Positions 1 to 7,645 of a DNA stretch of 9,883 nucleotides are shown piece after piece (positions within the stretch are counted from its first letter, which is position 1; the number at the start of each line of letters is the position of its first letter). A program made the translations under genes and the position numbers. Location of the stretch: positions 1 through 9,883 of the forward strand of contig CALKVR010001251.1 of assembly GCA_938004815.1 (NCBI GenBank), read 5' to 3'. This DNA is from an uncultured Polyangiaceae bacterium. GTDB taxonomy: Bacteria; Myxococcota_A; Polyangia; Polyangiales; Polyangiaceae. Below the pieces are notes generated by a model. That model made no database searches. It worked only from the letters and a program-made list of their open reading frames with translations, and was not told the origin of the DNA.

Positions 1-579
1 TGCGCTCGGGGTCAGGCGGTGCAGTTGGACGAGGGCTTCGCCCACCGCCTCGAGCGGCGCGAAGTGGATCGCGTCGGCGCCCAGCGCGCGCGCGAGCCGC
101 GCGATGTCGACGAGGTGTCGATGGTTCGAGCGCGTGACGACGACGGTTACGCCGACGCGCAGCCTCTTCGCCGACGCGTTCCGGACCCCCTTCGCGGTCT
201 GGGCGAAGCTCCCGGGCGTGCGCGTGTGGTAGTCGTGCATCGCGGCCGTCGAGCCGAGCAGCGAGACGTCGAGCGCGAGGCTCGGCGCGGCCGCCGCGAG
301 CGACGCGACGTACGCGGGGTACGCGAGGCGGCGACCGTTCGTCTGCACCAGCGCGGCAGCGCCGCGGCCGGCGGCGTGACCGACCAGCTCGGGGAGCTCG
401 TCGACGAGGGTCGGCTCGCCTCCGGTGAACGCGACGACGTCACCCGGCTCCGCGGCGTCGATCGCGCGCCGCGCCTCTTCGAGCGCGATCGACGGCGCGG
501 TGCTGCGTGCGTCGCCTTGCGCGCAGATCGAGCAGCGGTTGTTGCACGAAAAGCCGAGGAACACCGACCGGCGCGTCAC
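1..579 (-). CDS. Radical SAM protein, C-terminus cut by window edge
   Basis: This minus-strand frame is open from a GTG at 579-577 to the left edge, giving 193 residues of an unfinished protein. Residues Cys12, Cys16 and Cys19 form the CxxxCxxC motif (CNNRCSIC) that binds the radical SAM 4Fe-4S cluster. The SAM-binding GGEP follows at 53-56, and a TNGR segment typical of the TIM barrel lies near residue 80. The missing C-terminus should show whether there is an auxiliary cluster. It shares a stretch built as FTGGEPT..DELP.LV.HA..RG with the divergent gene at 646, so the two are paralogues. Its layout resembles the HxsC-type second radical SAM enzyme of His-Xaa-Ser systems, but that assignment is tentative. 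The GTG at 579 was chosen because it lies 8 bases after a TAnnnT box and leaves the usual 11 residues before the first cysteine. No clear Shine-Dalgarno sequence is visible. Confidence 0.85.
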   Translation of the reverse strand, partial: MTRRSVFLGFSCNNRCSICAQGDARSTAPSIALEEARRAIDAAEPGDVVAFTGGEPTLVDELPELVGHAAGRGAAALVQTNGRRLAYPAYVASLAAAAPSLALDVSLLGSTAAMHDYHTRTPGSFAQTAKGVRNASAKRLRVGVTVVVTRSNHRHLVDIARLARALGADAIHFAPLEAVGEALVQLHRLTPSA

Positions 580-645
580 CTCGGCCCAAGGTAGCAGAGC
601 CCTGCGGTCGAGCCGCGCAAAGCGCCTGCTGCTACGCTCGATGCG
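580..645. promoter_or_regulatory. Divergent promoter region between two radical SAM genes
   Basis: The 66 bases between the two GTG starts hold a 7-base inverted repeat, GTAGCAG (591-597) and CTGCTAC (629-635). Each arm supplies an extended -10-like element reading outward. On the plus strand this is TGC followed by TACGCT (633-638), 7 bases before GTG 646. On the minus strand it is TGC followed by TACCTT (593-588), 8 bases before GTG 579. Neither gene has a good Shine-Dalgarno site and neither has a convincing -35 box. The geometry predicts transcripts starting at or next to the GTG codons, that is, leaderless mRNAs. The symmetric repeat could also be an operator. This is pattern evidence only. 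Confidence 0.45.
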
Positions 646-1524
646 GTGGCGCTCCTCGACGTGGTCCTCGGCTACGACTGCAACCTCGGTTGCACGTATT
701 GCACGATCACACCGTCGATGCGGCGTAGCTCGCTCGCCACGCCTCGCGTGCGGGCCGCGATCGATGCGGCCGCCGACGACGGCTACCGCGAGGTCGCCTT
801 CACCGGAGGTGAGCCGACGATCTTCGACGAGCTCCCCAAGCTCGTGCGCCACGCCCGCGCGCGCGGCTACGAGCACGTCAAGGTGGCCTCGAACGGGCTT
901 CGGTATGCCTACGAGCGGTACCTCGATCTGCTCGTCGCGAGCGGGGTCGATCGGTTTCACGTGTCCATGCACGCCTTCTCCGACGCCGCTTACGATCGGA
1001 CGGTCCGCCGCGACGGCGCGGCCGCCGTCAGGCGACGCGCGATCGAGGCGCTCGTGGCGCGTGATCTCGACCCTGTCGCCGATCTGATCTTGAAAGAGGA
1101 CACCTATCGCGACGTCGCGCCGTGGGTCGCTTCGCTTCACGCGCTCGGCGTCCGCCGGTTCGCGCTGTGGCTGCTCTCGCTGACCGACCAGGCCACGTCG
1201 CTGACGGGCGAGCTGCCGCGGATGACCGACGTCGCGCCGTACCTCGTCGAGGCCTTCGAGGGCGCGCGCCGCGGCGGCTACGAGGTGGTGTCGCTGCACG
1301 TGCCGCGCTGCCTCGTAGCAGGCTACGAGGATCACGTGCGACACCCCGGGGCGGATCGCGTGCGGGTCGTCACGCCCGACGAGACCTTCGAGCTCAAGGA
1401 CTCGCGGCTGAGCGGCGGCTCCTTTCCTCCGGCCTGCACGAGCTGTCGTCACCGGCCGCGATGCGCGGGCCTCCGGGCCGACTACGCGGCGCTGCACGGC
1501 GTCGCCGAGGTGCGCCCCGCTTGA
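646..1524 (+). CDS. Radical SAM protein with C-terminal Cys cluster (HxsC-like)
   Basis: The product is 292 residues and probably a peptide-modifying radical SAM enzyme. Cys12, Cys16 and Cys19 (CNLGCTYC) bind the catalytic 4Fe-4S cluster, and GGEP lies at 54-57. Near the C-terminus Cys264, Cys267 and Cys273 are arranged CxxCx5C, and an earlier Cys sits in a VPRC segment. Together they resemble a twitch-type auxiliary iron-sulfur site, as in HxsC-like enzymes. The GTG at 646 is used; the nearby ATG at 641 is in another frame. The gene leads the plus-strand operon, and its TGA overlaps the TTG start of the hydroxylase gene by 4 bases. It is a paralogue of the divergent gene at 1-579. A role in maturing the His-Xaa-Ser peptide at 9531 is inferred from context, and the reaction is unknown. 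Confidence 0.85.
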   Translation: MALLDVVLGYDCNLGCTYCTITPSMRRSSLATPRVRAAIDAAADDGYREVAFTGGEPTIFDELPKLVRHARARGYEHVKVASNGLRYAYERYLDLLVASGVDRFHVSMHAFSDAAYDRTVRRDGAAAVRRRAIEALVARDLDPVADLILKEDTYRDVAPWVASLHALGVRRFALWLLSLTDQATSLTGELPRMTDVAPYLVEAFEGARRGGYEVVSLHVPRCLVAGYEDHVRHPGADRVRVVTPDETFELKDSRLSGGSFPPACTSCRHRPRCAGLRADYAALHGVAEVRPA

Positions 1525-2681
1525 CCACGATCGAGCCGCCGCGCGATTTCTGCATCCCCGAGCCGGGCTCGACGACGTTCGCCGGATGCTACCGGAGCGC
1601 GCTGCGCCGCCTCATCCTGGAGATATTGAACCTCGGGCCTGCCGCGGCGTCCGCCGCCGACCGCCGCGCCGAGCTCGGGCGGCTCGCCGCCCTGCTGCGG
1701 CGAGTCAAGTCGGACGCGCCGGGCGCGCTCGCGTCGCTCGCGGCCTCCCCCAACGTCGGCGTCTTCGTCCGCTGTCTACGCACCGCCCCGCCTGGTCCGC
1801 GCCGAGATGCGCTAGCGGGCGAGCTCGCGGCGACGCTGGCTTTCGAGCTCGCTTGCGCCGGGCTCTTGCGCGAGCCGTTCGTCTCGAGCGCGCCTCCGCG
1901 CGAGATCGTGGCCGTCGGTGCCCGCCGGTGCGCGACCGTCGAAGAGGGCGCGCGCCGCATCGAGGTGCTCCCCGGTGGCGAGATCCGCGGAGCCGATGTC
2001 ACCACGCACGCTTTCACCCCGCTCGCCGGGGGCATCGCGCTCTCGACCGCCGACGCCAACCCTCTCCGAATGCTCGAAGCCCACCCCGACAAGCAGGGCA
2101 ACGCCGTCGATCTGGGCGGCAAGACCGCGGCCGAGTGGGCCCAGGCGCTGGCCTCTGCTCTGGTCCTCATCGACGCCCACTTGCCCGCGTTTCGAGCCGA
2201 GATCGACCTCGTGCTGAAGCAGTTCGTCCCCGTCGGCTGGAGCGCCGAGACTCACCTCTCGGCCTCTTATCAAGAGGCGCTCGGCACCGTGTACTTGAGC
2301 CTGCACCCCAGCCGGCTCACCATGGCAGAGGCCATCGTGCACGAGGTCTCGCACAACAAGCTGAACGCGCTCCTCGAGATCGATCCGGTGATCGAGAACG
2401 ACGCGTCGGAGCGTCACGCGTCCCCGGTCCGGCCCGACCCGCGCCCGATTCACGGGGTCCTCCTGGCCGTGCACGCATTCCTCCCGGTCGCGCGCCTGTA
2501 CGAGCGAATGGCGACGACGGCGACGGGCGCCGAGCGGTCCGAGCTCGAGCGCCACCTCGAGCGTGTCCGGGCCGTCAACGCCGAGGGCGCCGCCGTGTTG
2601 CTCGCCCACGGGCGGCCGACGGCGGTCGGGCGCGGCCTCTTCGACGAGATCGAGCGCGAGGTGACGCGCTACGCGAGCTGA
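1521..2681 (+). CDS. Alpha-KG HExxH-type peptide beta-hydroxylase homologue
   Basis: The product is 386 residues from a TTG start at 1521, which overlaps the preceding stop (TTGA) and lies 10 bases after a GAGG. The diagnostic region is HEVSH at 274-278, continuing as NKLNALL, then RPDPRP at 304-309 and GVLLAVHAFLPVARLY up to about residue 327. This is the signature of the HExxH domain found beside or fused to radical SAM RiPP maturases. Members of that family are now known to be alpha-ketoglutarate- and iron-dependent peptide beta-hydroxylases rather than proteases. His274 and His278 should bind the metal. A third His could be 311 or 318, and Arg304 or Arg308 may contact the cosubstrate; these roles are inferred. 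The N-terminal 250 residues look mostly helical and Ala-rich. The likely substrate is the His-Xaa-Ser peptide, with hydroxylation of a His or other side chain. An older reading as a zinc protease is less likely given the RPDPRP context. Confidence 0.85.
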   Translation: MTTIEPPRDFCIPEPGSTTFAGCYRSALRRLILEILNLGPAAASAADRRAELGRLAALLRRVKSDAPGALASLAASPNVGVFVRCLRTAPPGPRRDALAGELAATLAFELACAGLLREPFVSSAPPREIVAVGARRCATVEEGARRIEVLPGGEIRGADVTTHAFTPLAGGIALSTADANPLRMLEAHPDKQGNAVDLGGKTAAEWAQALASALVLIDAHLPAFRAEIDLVLKQFVPVGWSAETHLSASYQEALGTVYLSLHPSRLTMAEAIVHEVSHNKLNALLEIDPVIENDASERHASPVRPDPRPIHGVLLAVHAFLPVARLYERMATTATGAERSELERHLERVRAVNAEGAAVLLAHGRPTAVGRGLFDEIEREVTRYAS

Positions 2682-2684
2682 GCC

Positions 2685-3794
2685 ATGGCGAACATCGGCT
2701 ATCTCCAGGTCGTCCGCCATTGCAACCACTACTGTGGTTTCTGCTCCAATCCCTCCACACCATTCGAGCACACGCTCGAATCGATGCGGCTCCTCGTCGA
2801 CGACCTCTGCGCGCGCGGCTACTTCGGCGTGGTCTTGACCGGGGGCGAGCCGTCGCTCCACCCCGAGCTGCCGGCCATCACGCGCTACGCAAAGGGGCGC
2901 GGCCTCCACGTGCGCATGATCACGAACGGTCACCGAATGGCCCAGCCCGAGTTTGCGCAGGCGGTCGCGGACGCAGGGCTCGATCTGGTGCACGTGTCGA
3001 TCTACTCGGTGCGCCCCGAGGTCGAGCGGCGGCTTCGCGGGGCCGAGGGCACGCTCGGCCTCGCCCTGGCCGCGGTCGAGAACGCGCACCGGGCCGGGGT
3101 CGAGGTGAACGTCAACTGCGTCATCAATCGCCACAACGCCGATCATCTCGACGAGAACGTCGAGTACCTGATCGAGCACCACCCCTACGTCAGGCACTAC
3201 GTGTGGAACAACCTCGACCCCTCGATGGGGCGGGCCGAGGTCAACCAGGCCGAGTTCGTCCCCACCCTGCGGAGCTTCGAGGCGTCGCTGCATCGCGCGC
3301 TCGGTCTGCTCTACCGCTCGGGCCGGACGTTTCGCGTCGAGCGTGTACCGCTCTGCTACATGACCGACTTCGCCTGGGCGAGCACCGAGACGCGCAAGAT
3401 CGTGAAGGCCGAAGAGCGAGTCGTGCACTTCTTGGACGAGAAGCAGACGATCCGCCAGACCGACTGGGAGCATCAGTACGCCGAGGTCTGTTCGGTCTGC
3501 TCGCTCCGCCCGATCTGCGGCGGTCTCTTCGACCGGGGCGCGGCCTACGATCCGGCCGAGCTCGCGCCCGTCTTCGCCTCACCGGACCCGATCGTCCGCG
3601 CGATCCTCGGTGACGCCGACGATCGCCCGACCGCCGCCGCCGTGAGCGCTCCCGCCGTCGGCCTCGTCACCGCCGACAGCTTGCGCCGCCACGCCCGGCG
3701 CCGCGAGGTCGAGACCCGCCGCGCCGCGACGCTGGGGCTGGAGCCAGAGCGCAGCTCGAGAGGGCCGGGAGCGGATCCCGAGGGGATCGAGTAG
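2685..3794 (+). CDS. Radical SAM protein with C-terminal Cys cluster
   Basis: The product is 369 residues and starts 3 bases after the hydroxylase stop, so translation is probably coupled. Cys13, Cys17 and Cys20 (CNHYCGFC) form the radical SAM cluster site. GGEP is at 53-56 and ITNGH lies near residue 80. Cys224 (in VPLCYM), Cys269, Cys272 and Cys278 (CSVCSLRPICGG) would hold an auxiliary cluster, as in HxsC-like and other twitch/SPASM-type peptide maturases. After about residue 290 comes a roughly 75-residue tail rich in Ala, Arg and acidic residues with no recognisable domain; it may be disordered or bind a partner. It is clearly radical SAM, but the exact reaction and substrate are not visible. 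Context links it to HxsB and the hydroxylase. Confidence 0.88.
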   Translation: MANIGYLQVVRHCNHYCGFCSNPSTPFEHTLESMRLLVDDLCARGYFGVVLTGGEPSLHPELPAITRYAKGRGLHVRMITNGHRMAQPEFAQAVADAGLDLVHVSIYSVRPEVERRLRGAEGTLGLALAAVENAHRAGVEVNVNCVINRHNADHLDENVEYLIEHHPYVRHYVWNNLDPSMGRAEVNQAEFVPTLRSFEASLHRALGLLYRSGRTFRVERVPLCYMTDFAWASTETRKIVKAEERVVHFLDEKQTIRQTDWEHQYAEVCSVCSLRPICGGLFDRGAAYDPAELAPVFASPDPIVRAILGDADDRPTAAAVSAPAVGLVTADSLRRHARRREVETRRAATLGLEPERSSRGPGADPEGIE

Positions 3795-3797
3795 ACT
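3792..3797 (+). promoter_or_regulatory. Candidate internal -10 element before the hxsD-hxsD-hxsB block
   Basis: TAGACT begins within the stop codon of the upstream radical SAM gene and lies 8 bases before the ATG at 3806. The spacing matches the TAnnnT boxes ahead of the other unit-leading genes here. The ATG lacks a well-placed Shine-Dalgarno site; the nearest AGGGGA is 19 bases away. An internal promoter giving a leaderless mRNA for the HxsD and HxsB genes is therefore possible. No -35 box is evident. Confidence 0.35.
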
Positions 3798-3805
3798 CTC
3801 CGCCG

Positions 3806-4222
3806 ATGCAGGGCGCCCGGCTCGAGCTCGTCCGCGAGCTCTATCCCCTCGATGCGGTCTACCTCGCGGCGTACACCTCGCTGGATCGCGCGTGGGTGTT
3901 CCTCGAGAGCTCGCCCGCCGGCGTCGTCGCCACCGTCCGCTCCAAGCGTGACGGGGTCTCGGACGATGCGGCGGCCGGGCAGCTCGGCAACGAAGCCCTC
4001 GCCCAGGCGTACCGGCTGCATCTGGCGCGCGGCGGCCGGCGGGTCATCGAGGCGATCGCGACGCGCGCCGTCGCGGGCGCGGCGGGGCCACCCGGGCTCG
4101 ACGAGCTGCTCGACATGGAGATCGGCGAGGCGACCGCCTTCGACGATCCGCTGGGGATCGCGATGAGCTGGGAAGAGAAGTACGGCAAGAAGCCCGCGAA
4201 GAAGGGTGAGGAGGAGCCGTGA
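3806..4222 (+). CDS. hxsD: HxsD-like protein, longer copy
   Basis: The product is 138 residues, with no signal peptide and no membrane segment. Residues 7-90 follow the HxsD pattern as I know it: an N-terminal strand-helix (LYPLDAVYLAAYTSLDRAWV), a central strand (VVATVRSK), then a helix with the conserved NE and LR-type positions (LGNEALAQAYRLHLA), and a last helix ending in AVAGA. HxsD is a small companion of HxsB in His-Xaa-Ser systems. Its biochemical role is not established to my knowledge; a precursor-binding role is inferred. About 45 extra C-terminal residues, ending in a Lys/Glu-rich tail (KKPAKKGEEEP), exceed the usual 80-95 residues of the family. Its TGA overlaps the next gene as GTGA, so the pair are translationally coupled. 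The gene symbol rests on family pattern and context. Confidence 0.72.
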   Translation: MQGARLELVRELYPLDAVYLAAYTSLDRAWVFLESSPAGVVATVRSKRDGVSDDAAAGQLGNEALAQAYRLHLARGGRRVIEAIATRAVAGAAGPPGLDELLDMEIGEATAFDDPLGIAMSWEEKYGKKPAKKGEEEP

Positions 4223-4455
4223 TCGAGCTTCGGTTCGAAGAGACGCTCTACGACGGGTTCGCCATCGACGAGGCGGCCAAGACGTTCGAGCCGTTCGCGA
4301 CGATCGACCGCGAGCGTGAGGGCGGCGCGTTCATCCTGCGCGTGACGCTCGCCGAGAGCGCCGCTGCCGACGGTCACGCCGAGGCCGACGTCGCCGCGGA
4401 GCTCGCGAACCACGCGCTCGGCAAGACGATCGAACGACGAGGAGCGGCGCCGTGA
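4219..4455 (+). CDS. HxsD-like protein, short copy
   Basis: The product is 78 residues from a GTG start that overlaps the previous stop and lies 4 bases after a strong GGAGG (4210-4214). Its outline repeats the upstream gene: LRFEETLYDGFAIDEAAKTF, a short variable loop, a strand (AFILRVTLA) and a helix (VAAELANHALGKTIERR). It then stops where HxsD would continue into a final helix. It is most likely a shortened, diverged HxsD paralogue. The two small proteins could form a heterodimer that serves HxsB or the precursor; this is inference. The stop overlaps the hxsB start as GTGA, with GAGGAG at 4439-4444 serving hxsB. Confidence 0.65.
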   Translation: MIELRFEETLYDGFAIDEAAKTFEPFATIDREREGGAFILRVTLAESAAADGHAEADVAAELANHALGKTIERRGAAP

Positions 4456-5951
4456 CCGACACTTCACTCGCGCCGCGGGTGGCGTCCCGACCCGACGCCG
4501 ACATCTTGCCCATTCGGTACCGTCGGGTAGGGGCCGACGTGCTCATCACCAGCCCGTTCGGTGACTGGGCGTTCGTGTCGCCGGCCGAGCTGGGCAGCCT
4601 GGCCAGGGGCGCGGTCGACGAGCCCCTCCGCGAGAAGCTGCGCGCGCGCGGCTTCGTCAAGAGCGCGCTCGACCCCGCCGCGCTCCGAGAGCGCGTCGCG
4701 CGCAAGAAGCGGTTCTTGTCGTACGGCCCGAACCTGCACATCGTCGTGGTGACGCTCCGTTGCAACGAGACGTGCGTCTATTGCCACGCCAGCCGCGCCG
4801 ACATGACGGCGACCCACACCGATATGACGCCCGAGCTCGCCGAGAAGACGGTCGACTTCATCCTCCAGTCGACGTCACCCTCGGTCACCATCGAGTTCCA
4901 GGGCGGCGAGCCGCTCGTGAACTTTCCGGTGGTGAAGCACCTCATCGAGTATGCGCTCGAGCGCAACCGCGCATACGGCAAGGGCCTCGAGTTCACGATG
5001 GTGACGAACCTCGCCCTCATGGACGACGAGAAGCTCGCCTACCTGATCGACAAGAAGGTGCAGATCTGCACCAGCATCGACGGCCCCGAGCCCATCCACA
5101 ACAAGCAGCGCATCCTGGCCGGCGGCAATGCCCACCGCGCGGCCTGCCAGTGGATCGAGAAGATCAACAAGGCCTACGAGGCCATGGGCCTCGACCCGAC
5201 GCTCTACCACGTGGAGGCGCTCCTCACGACGACGCGCGAGGCGCTCCGGTACCCCAGAGAGATCGTCGATACGTACGTGTCGCTCGGTTGTCGCGCGATC
5301 TTCTTGAGACCGGTCGACCCGTTCGGCTTCGCCGACAAGACCCACAAGGCGATCGAGTACGACCGCGCGCAGTACCACGCGTTCTACCGAGCCGCCGTCG
5401 ATCACATCATCGACCTCAACAAGAAGGGCACCCAGGTCCTCGAGCGCTACGCCGCCATCTTTCTCACGAAGATCCTCGCCGACGAGGAGCCGAACTTCCT
5501 CGATATCCGCAACCCCAGCGGCTCGGGGATCGGGGCGCTCGCGTACAACTACGATGGGCGCATCTTCACCAGCGACGAGGGGCGGATGATCCACGAGATG
5601 GGCGACAGCTGCTTCCAGATCGGTGACGTCCGCACCACCCGCTACCGCGACGCCATGCGCCACGAGACCGTGCGCGCGCTCGTGCTCGCGTCGCATCGTG
5701 AGTCGCAGCCCGACTGCGCGACATGCGCCTACGTGCCCTACTGCGGCGTGCAGCCCGAGCACAGCTACCTGTCGCAGGGCACGTTGTTCGGCCGCATGCG
5801 CGAGAGCAGCCTGTGCAACGTCCACAAGGGCATTCAGGACTACCTCTTCGAGCAGCTGCGCACCGGCGACAAGGAGACGCTCGAGATCCTCGAGCGCTGG
5901 ACGACCGTCCGCGAGCGTTCGCACTTTCTTCAGGCGTCGGCTGCGTCGTAG
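4452..5951 (+). CDS. hxsB: HxsB, His-Xaa-Ser system radical SAM/SPASM maturase
   Basis: The product is 499 residues, close to the usual HxsB size. An N-terminal region of about 95 residues (LPIRYRRVGADVLITSPFGD and following), of the kind seen in HxsB, precedes the radical SAM barrel. Cys104, Cys108 and Cys111 (CNETCVYC) bind the catalytic cluster, and FQGGEP ends at residue 154. The LSYGPNLHIVVVTLRCN and IGALAYNYDGRIFTSDEGRM segments match the family as I know it, including Ser where many SPASM proteins have Cys. The SPASM part includes Cys387, Cys422, Cys425, Cys431 and Cys455. HxsB is the defining maturase of His-Xaa-Ser repeat peptides. Related SPASM enzymes form three-residue cyclophanes, so crosslinking His to Ser within H-x-S units is plausible but not shown. 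It is the last gene of the operon, and its substrate candidate lies at 9531-9788. Confidence 0.92.
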   Translation: MTDTSLAPRVASRPDADILPIRYRRVGADVLITSPFGDWAFVSPAELGSLARGAVDEPLREKLRARGFVKSALDPAALRERVARKKRFLSYGPNLHIVVVTLRCNETCVYCHASRADMTATHTDMTPELAEKTVDFILQSTSPSVTIEFQGGEPLVNFPVVKHLIEYALERNRAYGKGLEFTMVTNLALMDDEKLAYLIDKKVQICTSIDGPEPIHNKQRILAGGNAHRAACQWIEKINKAYEAMGLDPTLYHVEALLTTTREALRYPREIVDTYVSLGCRAIFLRPVDPFGFADKTHKAIEYDRAQYHAFYRAAVDHIIDLNKKGTQVLERYAAIFLTKILADEEPNFLDIRNPSGSGIGALAYNYDGRIFTSDEGRMIHEMGDSCFQIGDVRTTRYRDAMRHETVRALVLASHRESQPDCATCAYVPYCGVQPEHSYLSQGTLFGRMRESSLCNVHKGIQDYLFEQLRTGDKETLEILERWTTVRERSHFLQASAAS

Positions 5952-5977
5952 GCCCTGCGATCAGCGCGGCGCGGCGC

Positions 5978-7645
5978 TCACTCCGGGGGCGCATCGGCCA
6001 AGAGGCGCGGGTCGACCTGCACGATCTGAACCGCTACCGTCGGCCGACCGTACCGCACGAACGGCGGATCGTCGGCGAGCGGGCCGATCGTGATGCTCGG
6101 GCCGAGCGGCGTCCCGATGGCTCGCTCGCGCGCGCATTCGGGGCGCTCGTCGGGCCAGGTCGGAGGTGGCTCATCGATCGCCGCGAACACCCGCCGAAAG
6201 CCGTCGCGGTCGAGCGCGGCAGGGCTTTCGATTCCGAGATCCTCGAGGAGGGAGCGGCCGTAGCAACGCACCCCCAAGACGACGACGTACGCCGTCTCGT
6301 GATCGGGGGCCTTGTCGGGGCGCGCGCGCCGAACGTCGAGCCCGGCCTCTGCGAGCGCGCGGACGGGTGGGTGGTACGAGGGCGCCGGCTCGCCCGCGCG
6401 CGTGTCGACGACGCGCACGCGCCGAGGCAGCTGGGGCGCGAGGGCGCGCACTGCGCGAAACTCGAGCCAATCGGCGCTCTGCCAGGTCAAGAGCGCGGCG
6501 CCCGGCGAGAGGAGCGGCGCCGCGATCAGCGCCGCGGAGAGGGCGGCGGTAGCGGCGGCTCGGGAGCGTTCACTTCGGAGCCGCCTCGCGATCCAATCGG
6601 CGCCGACCCCCGCGATCGTCACCCCGAGCAGCAGGGCGGGCGTGCGGAAGGCCAGCTCGACGCCCGGGACGGGCAAGCCGAACGGAAGGGTGATCGCGAA
6701 CGCGAGGCCAAAGCCCGCGGCCAGCGTCCGCTCGCTCCGGCCCCCGCGCGCGAGGGTGACGAGGCCCGTCACCACCAGCGGCAGGTGAGCGGCCGCGAAC
6801 CGCCGCACGTCGAGGAGCGGATGGTGCGCGAAGAGGCCGCCCGCCAGCTGCGGATCGCTCGCGAGGACCGGGATCGCTGCGACCGAGATGCGCTCGGACT
6901 CGTCGCCGAGCGTGCTGCCGATGCGGAGGGCGAGGGCGGCGGCGATGACGGCTACTCCGCCGAGAGCGCGCCGGTCGCCGCGCAGGCCCTCGCGTAGGCC
7001 GCCGCGCGCCCAGACCAGGGCGATCGAGATCGGGGCCCACAGATAGAACGTCTGCCGCGCGTGGATCATGAGCACGGTCGCGCCCACCCAGACCGCGAGC
7101 GCGGTCGTGCGACGGCTCGCGCCGTACACGTCCGCGAACAAGAGCGAGATCGCGCCGAAGAGCGCCGCCGTGACGTGCGCGTCCTCGGACCCTGCCACCC
7201 TCACGAGCGGCACGAAGGTCGCGCCGGCCGCTACGGCGGCGAGGCCGGCGCCGAGGCGCCCCGTGAGGCGCCACGAGAGCGCCCCCAGCGCGGTGATCGC
7301 GACCGCGAGCTGGCCGTGGTTGATGACCGCGATCGCCTCGAGCCGATGCCCGAACGGCGCGCTCAGAGCCCCGAGCAACAGGAAGCTGACGCGACCGTAC
7401 GTGGCTCGGTGCGTCGGGTCGGCCGGGAAAGCGGCGATCGACTCGAGGAGCGCGTTGGCGTGGAAATTGGCGTGCAAAAAGGACGGAACTGTCAGCAGAC
7501 TACCCGCCGCGAGCGAGAGCAGTGTTCCGGTCGCGAAGATGGCGACGGCACGCGCCTGCTCGCGCACGGCCCGGCTCGCCTCGCGGGCGAGGGCGACGAG
7601 CACGGCGAAGAAGACGCAGACGAGCGCGAAGGCGCCGAGCGTCAT
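5978..7645 (-). CDS. Polytopic membrane protein, possibly GT-C-like, with soluble C-terminus
   Basis: The product is 555 residues. It has about ten to twelve hydrophobic segments between residue 3 and about 388, the first being LGAFALVCVFFAVLVAL, followed by a roughly 165-residue soluble C-terminal part. This layout of many helices and a non-membrane C-terminal domain recalls GT-C-type glycosyltransferases that use lipid-linked sugars. I cannot identify the expected acidic catalytic residue in the first large loop, so the family is uncertain; transport or another membrane role is possible. The ATG overlaps the stop of the radical SAM gene upstream (ATGA at 7645-7642). It is thus the last gene of the UbiA, radical SAM, membrane-protein operon. 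It converges on hxsB, leaving only 26 bases between stops. Confidence 0.7.
   Translation of the reverse strand: MTLGAFALVCVFFAVLVALAREASRAVREQARAVAIFATGTLLSLAAGSLLTVPSFLHANFHANALLESIAAFPADPTHRATYGRVSFLLLGALSAPFGHRLEAIAVINHGQLAVAITALGALSWRLTGRLGAGLAAVAAGATFVPLVRVAGSEDAHVTAALFGAISLLFADVYGASRRTTALAVWVGATVLMIHARQTFYLWAPISIALVWARGGLREGLRGDRRALGGVAVIAAALALRIGSTLGDESERISVAAIPVLASDPQLAGGLFAHHPLLDVRRFAAAHLPLVVTGLVTLARGGRSERTLAAGFGLAFAITLPFGLPVPGVELAFRTPALLLGVTIAGVGADWIARRLRSERSRAAATAALSAALIAAPLLSPGAALLTWQSADWLEFRAVRALAPQLPRRVRVVDTRAGEPAPSYHPPVRALAEAGLDVRRARPDKAPDHETAYVVVLGVRCYGRSLLEDLGIESPAALDRDGFRRVFAAIDEPPPTWPDERPECARERAIGTPLGPSITIGPLADDPPFVRYGRPTVAVQIVQVDPRLLADAPPE

Noticed and set aside
641..643. 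ATG just before the first plus-strand radical SAM gene as its start
   Set aside because: It is out of frame with the CxxxCxxC and GGEP motifs; the GTG at 646 is in frame.
1812..3473. Long minus-strand open frame of 553 codons opposite the hydroxylase and second radical SAM genes
   Set aside because: It has no recognisable motif and an Arg/Val/Asp/Glu-rich composition typical of antisense frames in GC-rich DNA, while the plus strand carries clear family motifs.
1586..3613. Long plus-strand open frame of 675 codons overlapping two real genes in another frame
   Set aside because: The product is Arg/Pro/Ala low-complexity with no motifs, a shadow of the hydroxylase and radical SAM genes.
5963..5978. 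Small hairpin AGCGC...GCGCT between the convergent operons as a terminator
   Set aside because: The stem is only 5 base pairs with no T-tract, and such matches are common in GC-rich DNA; termination there is likely but no signal can be named.
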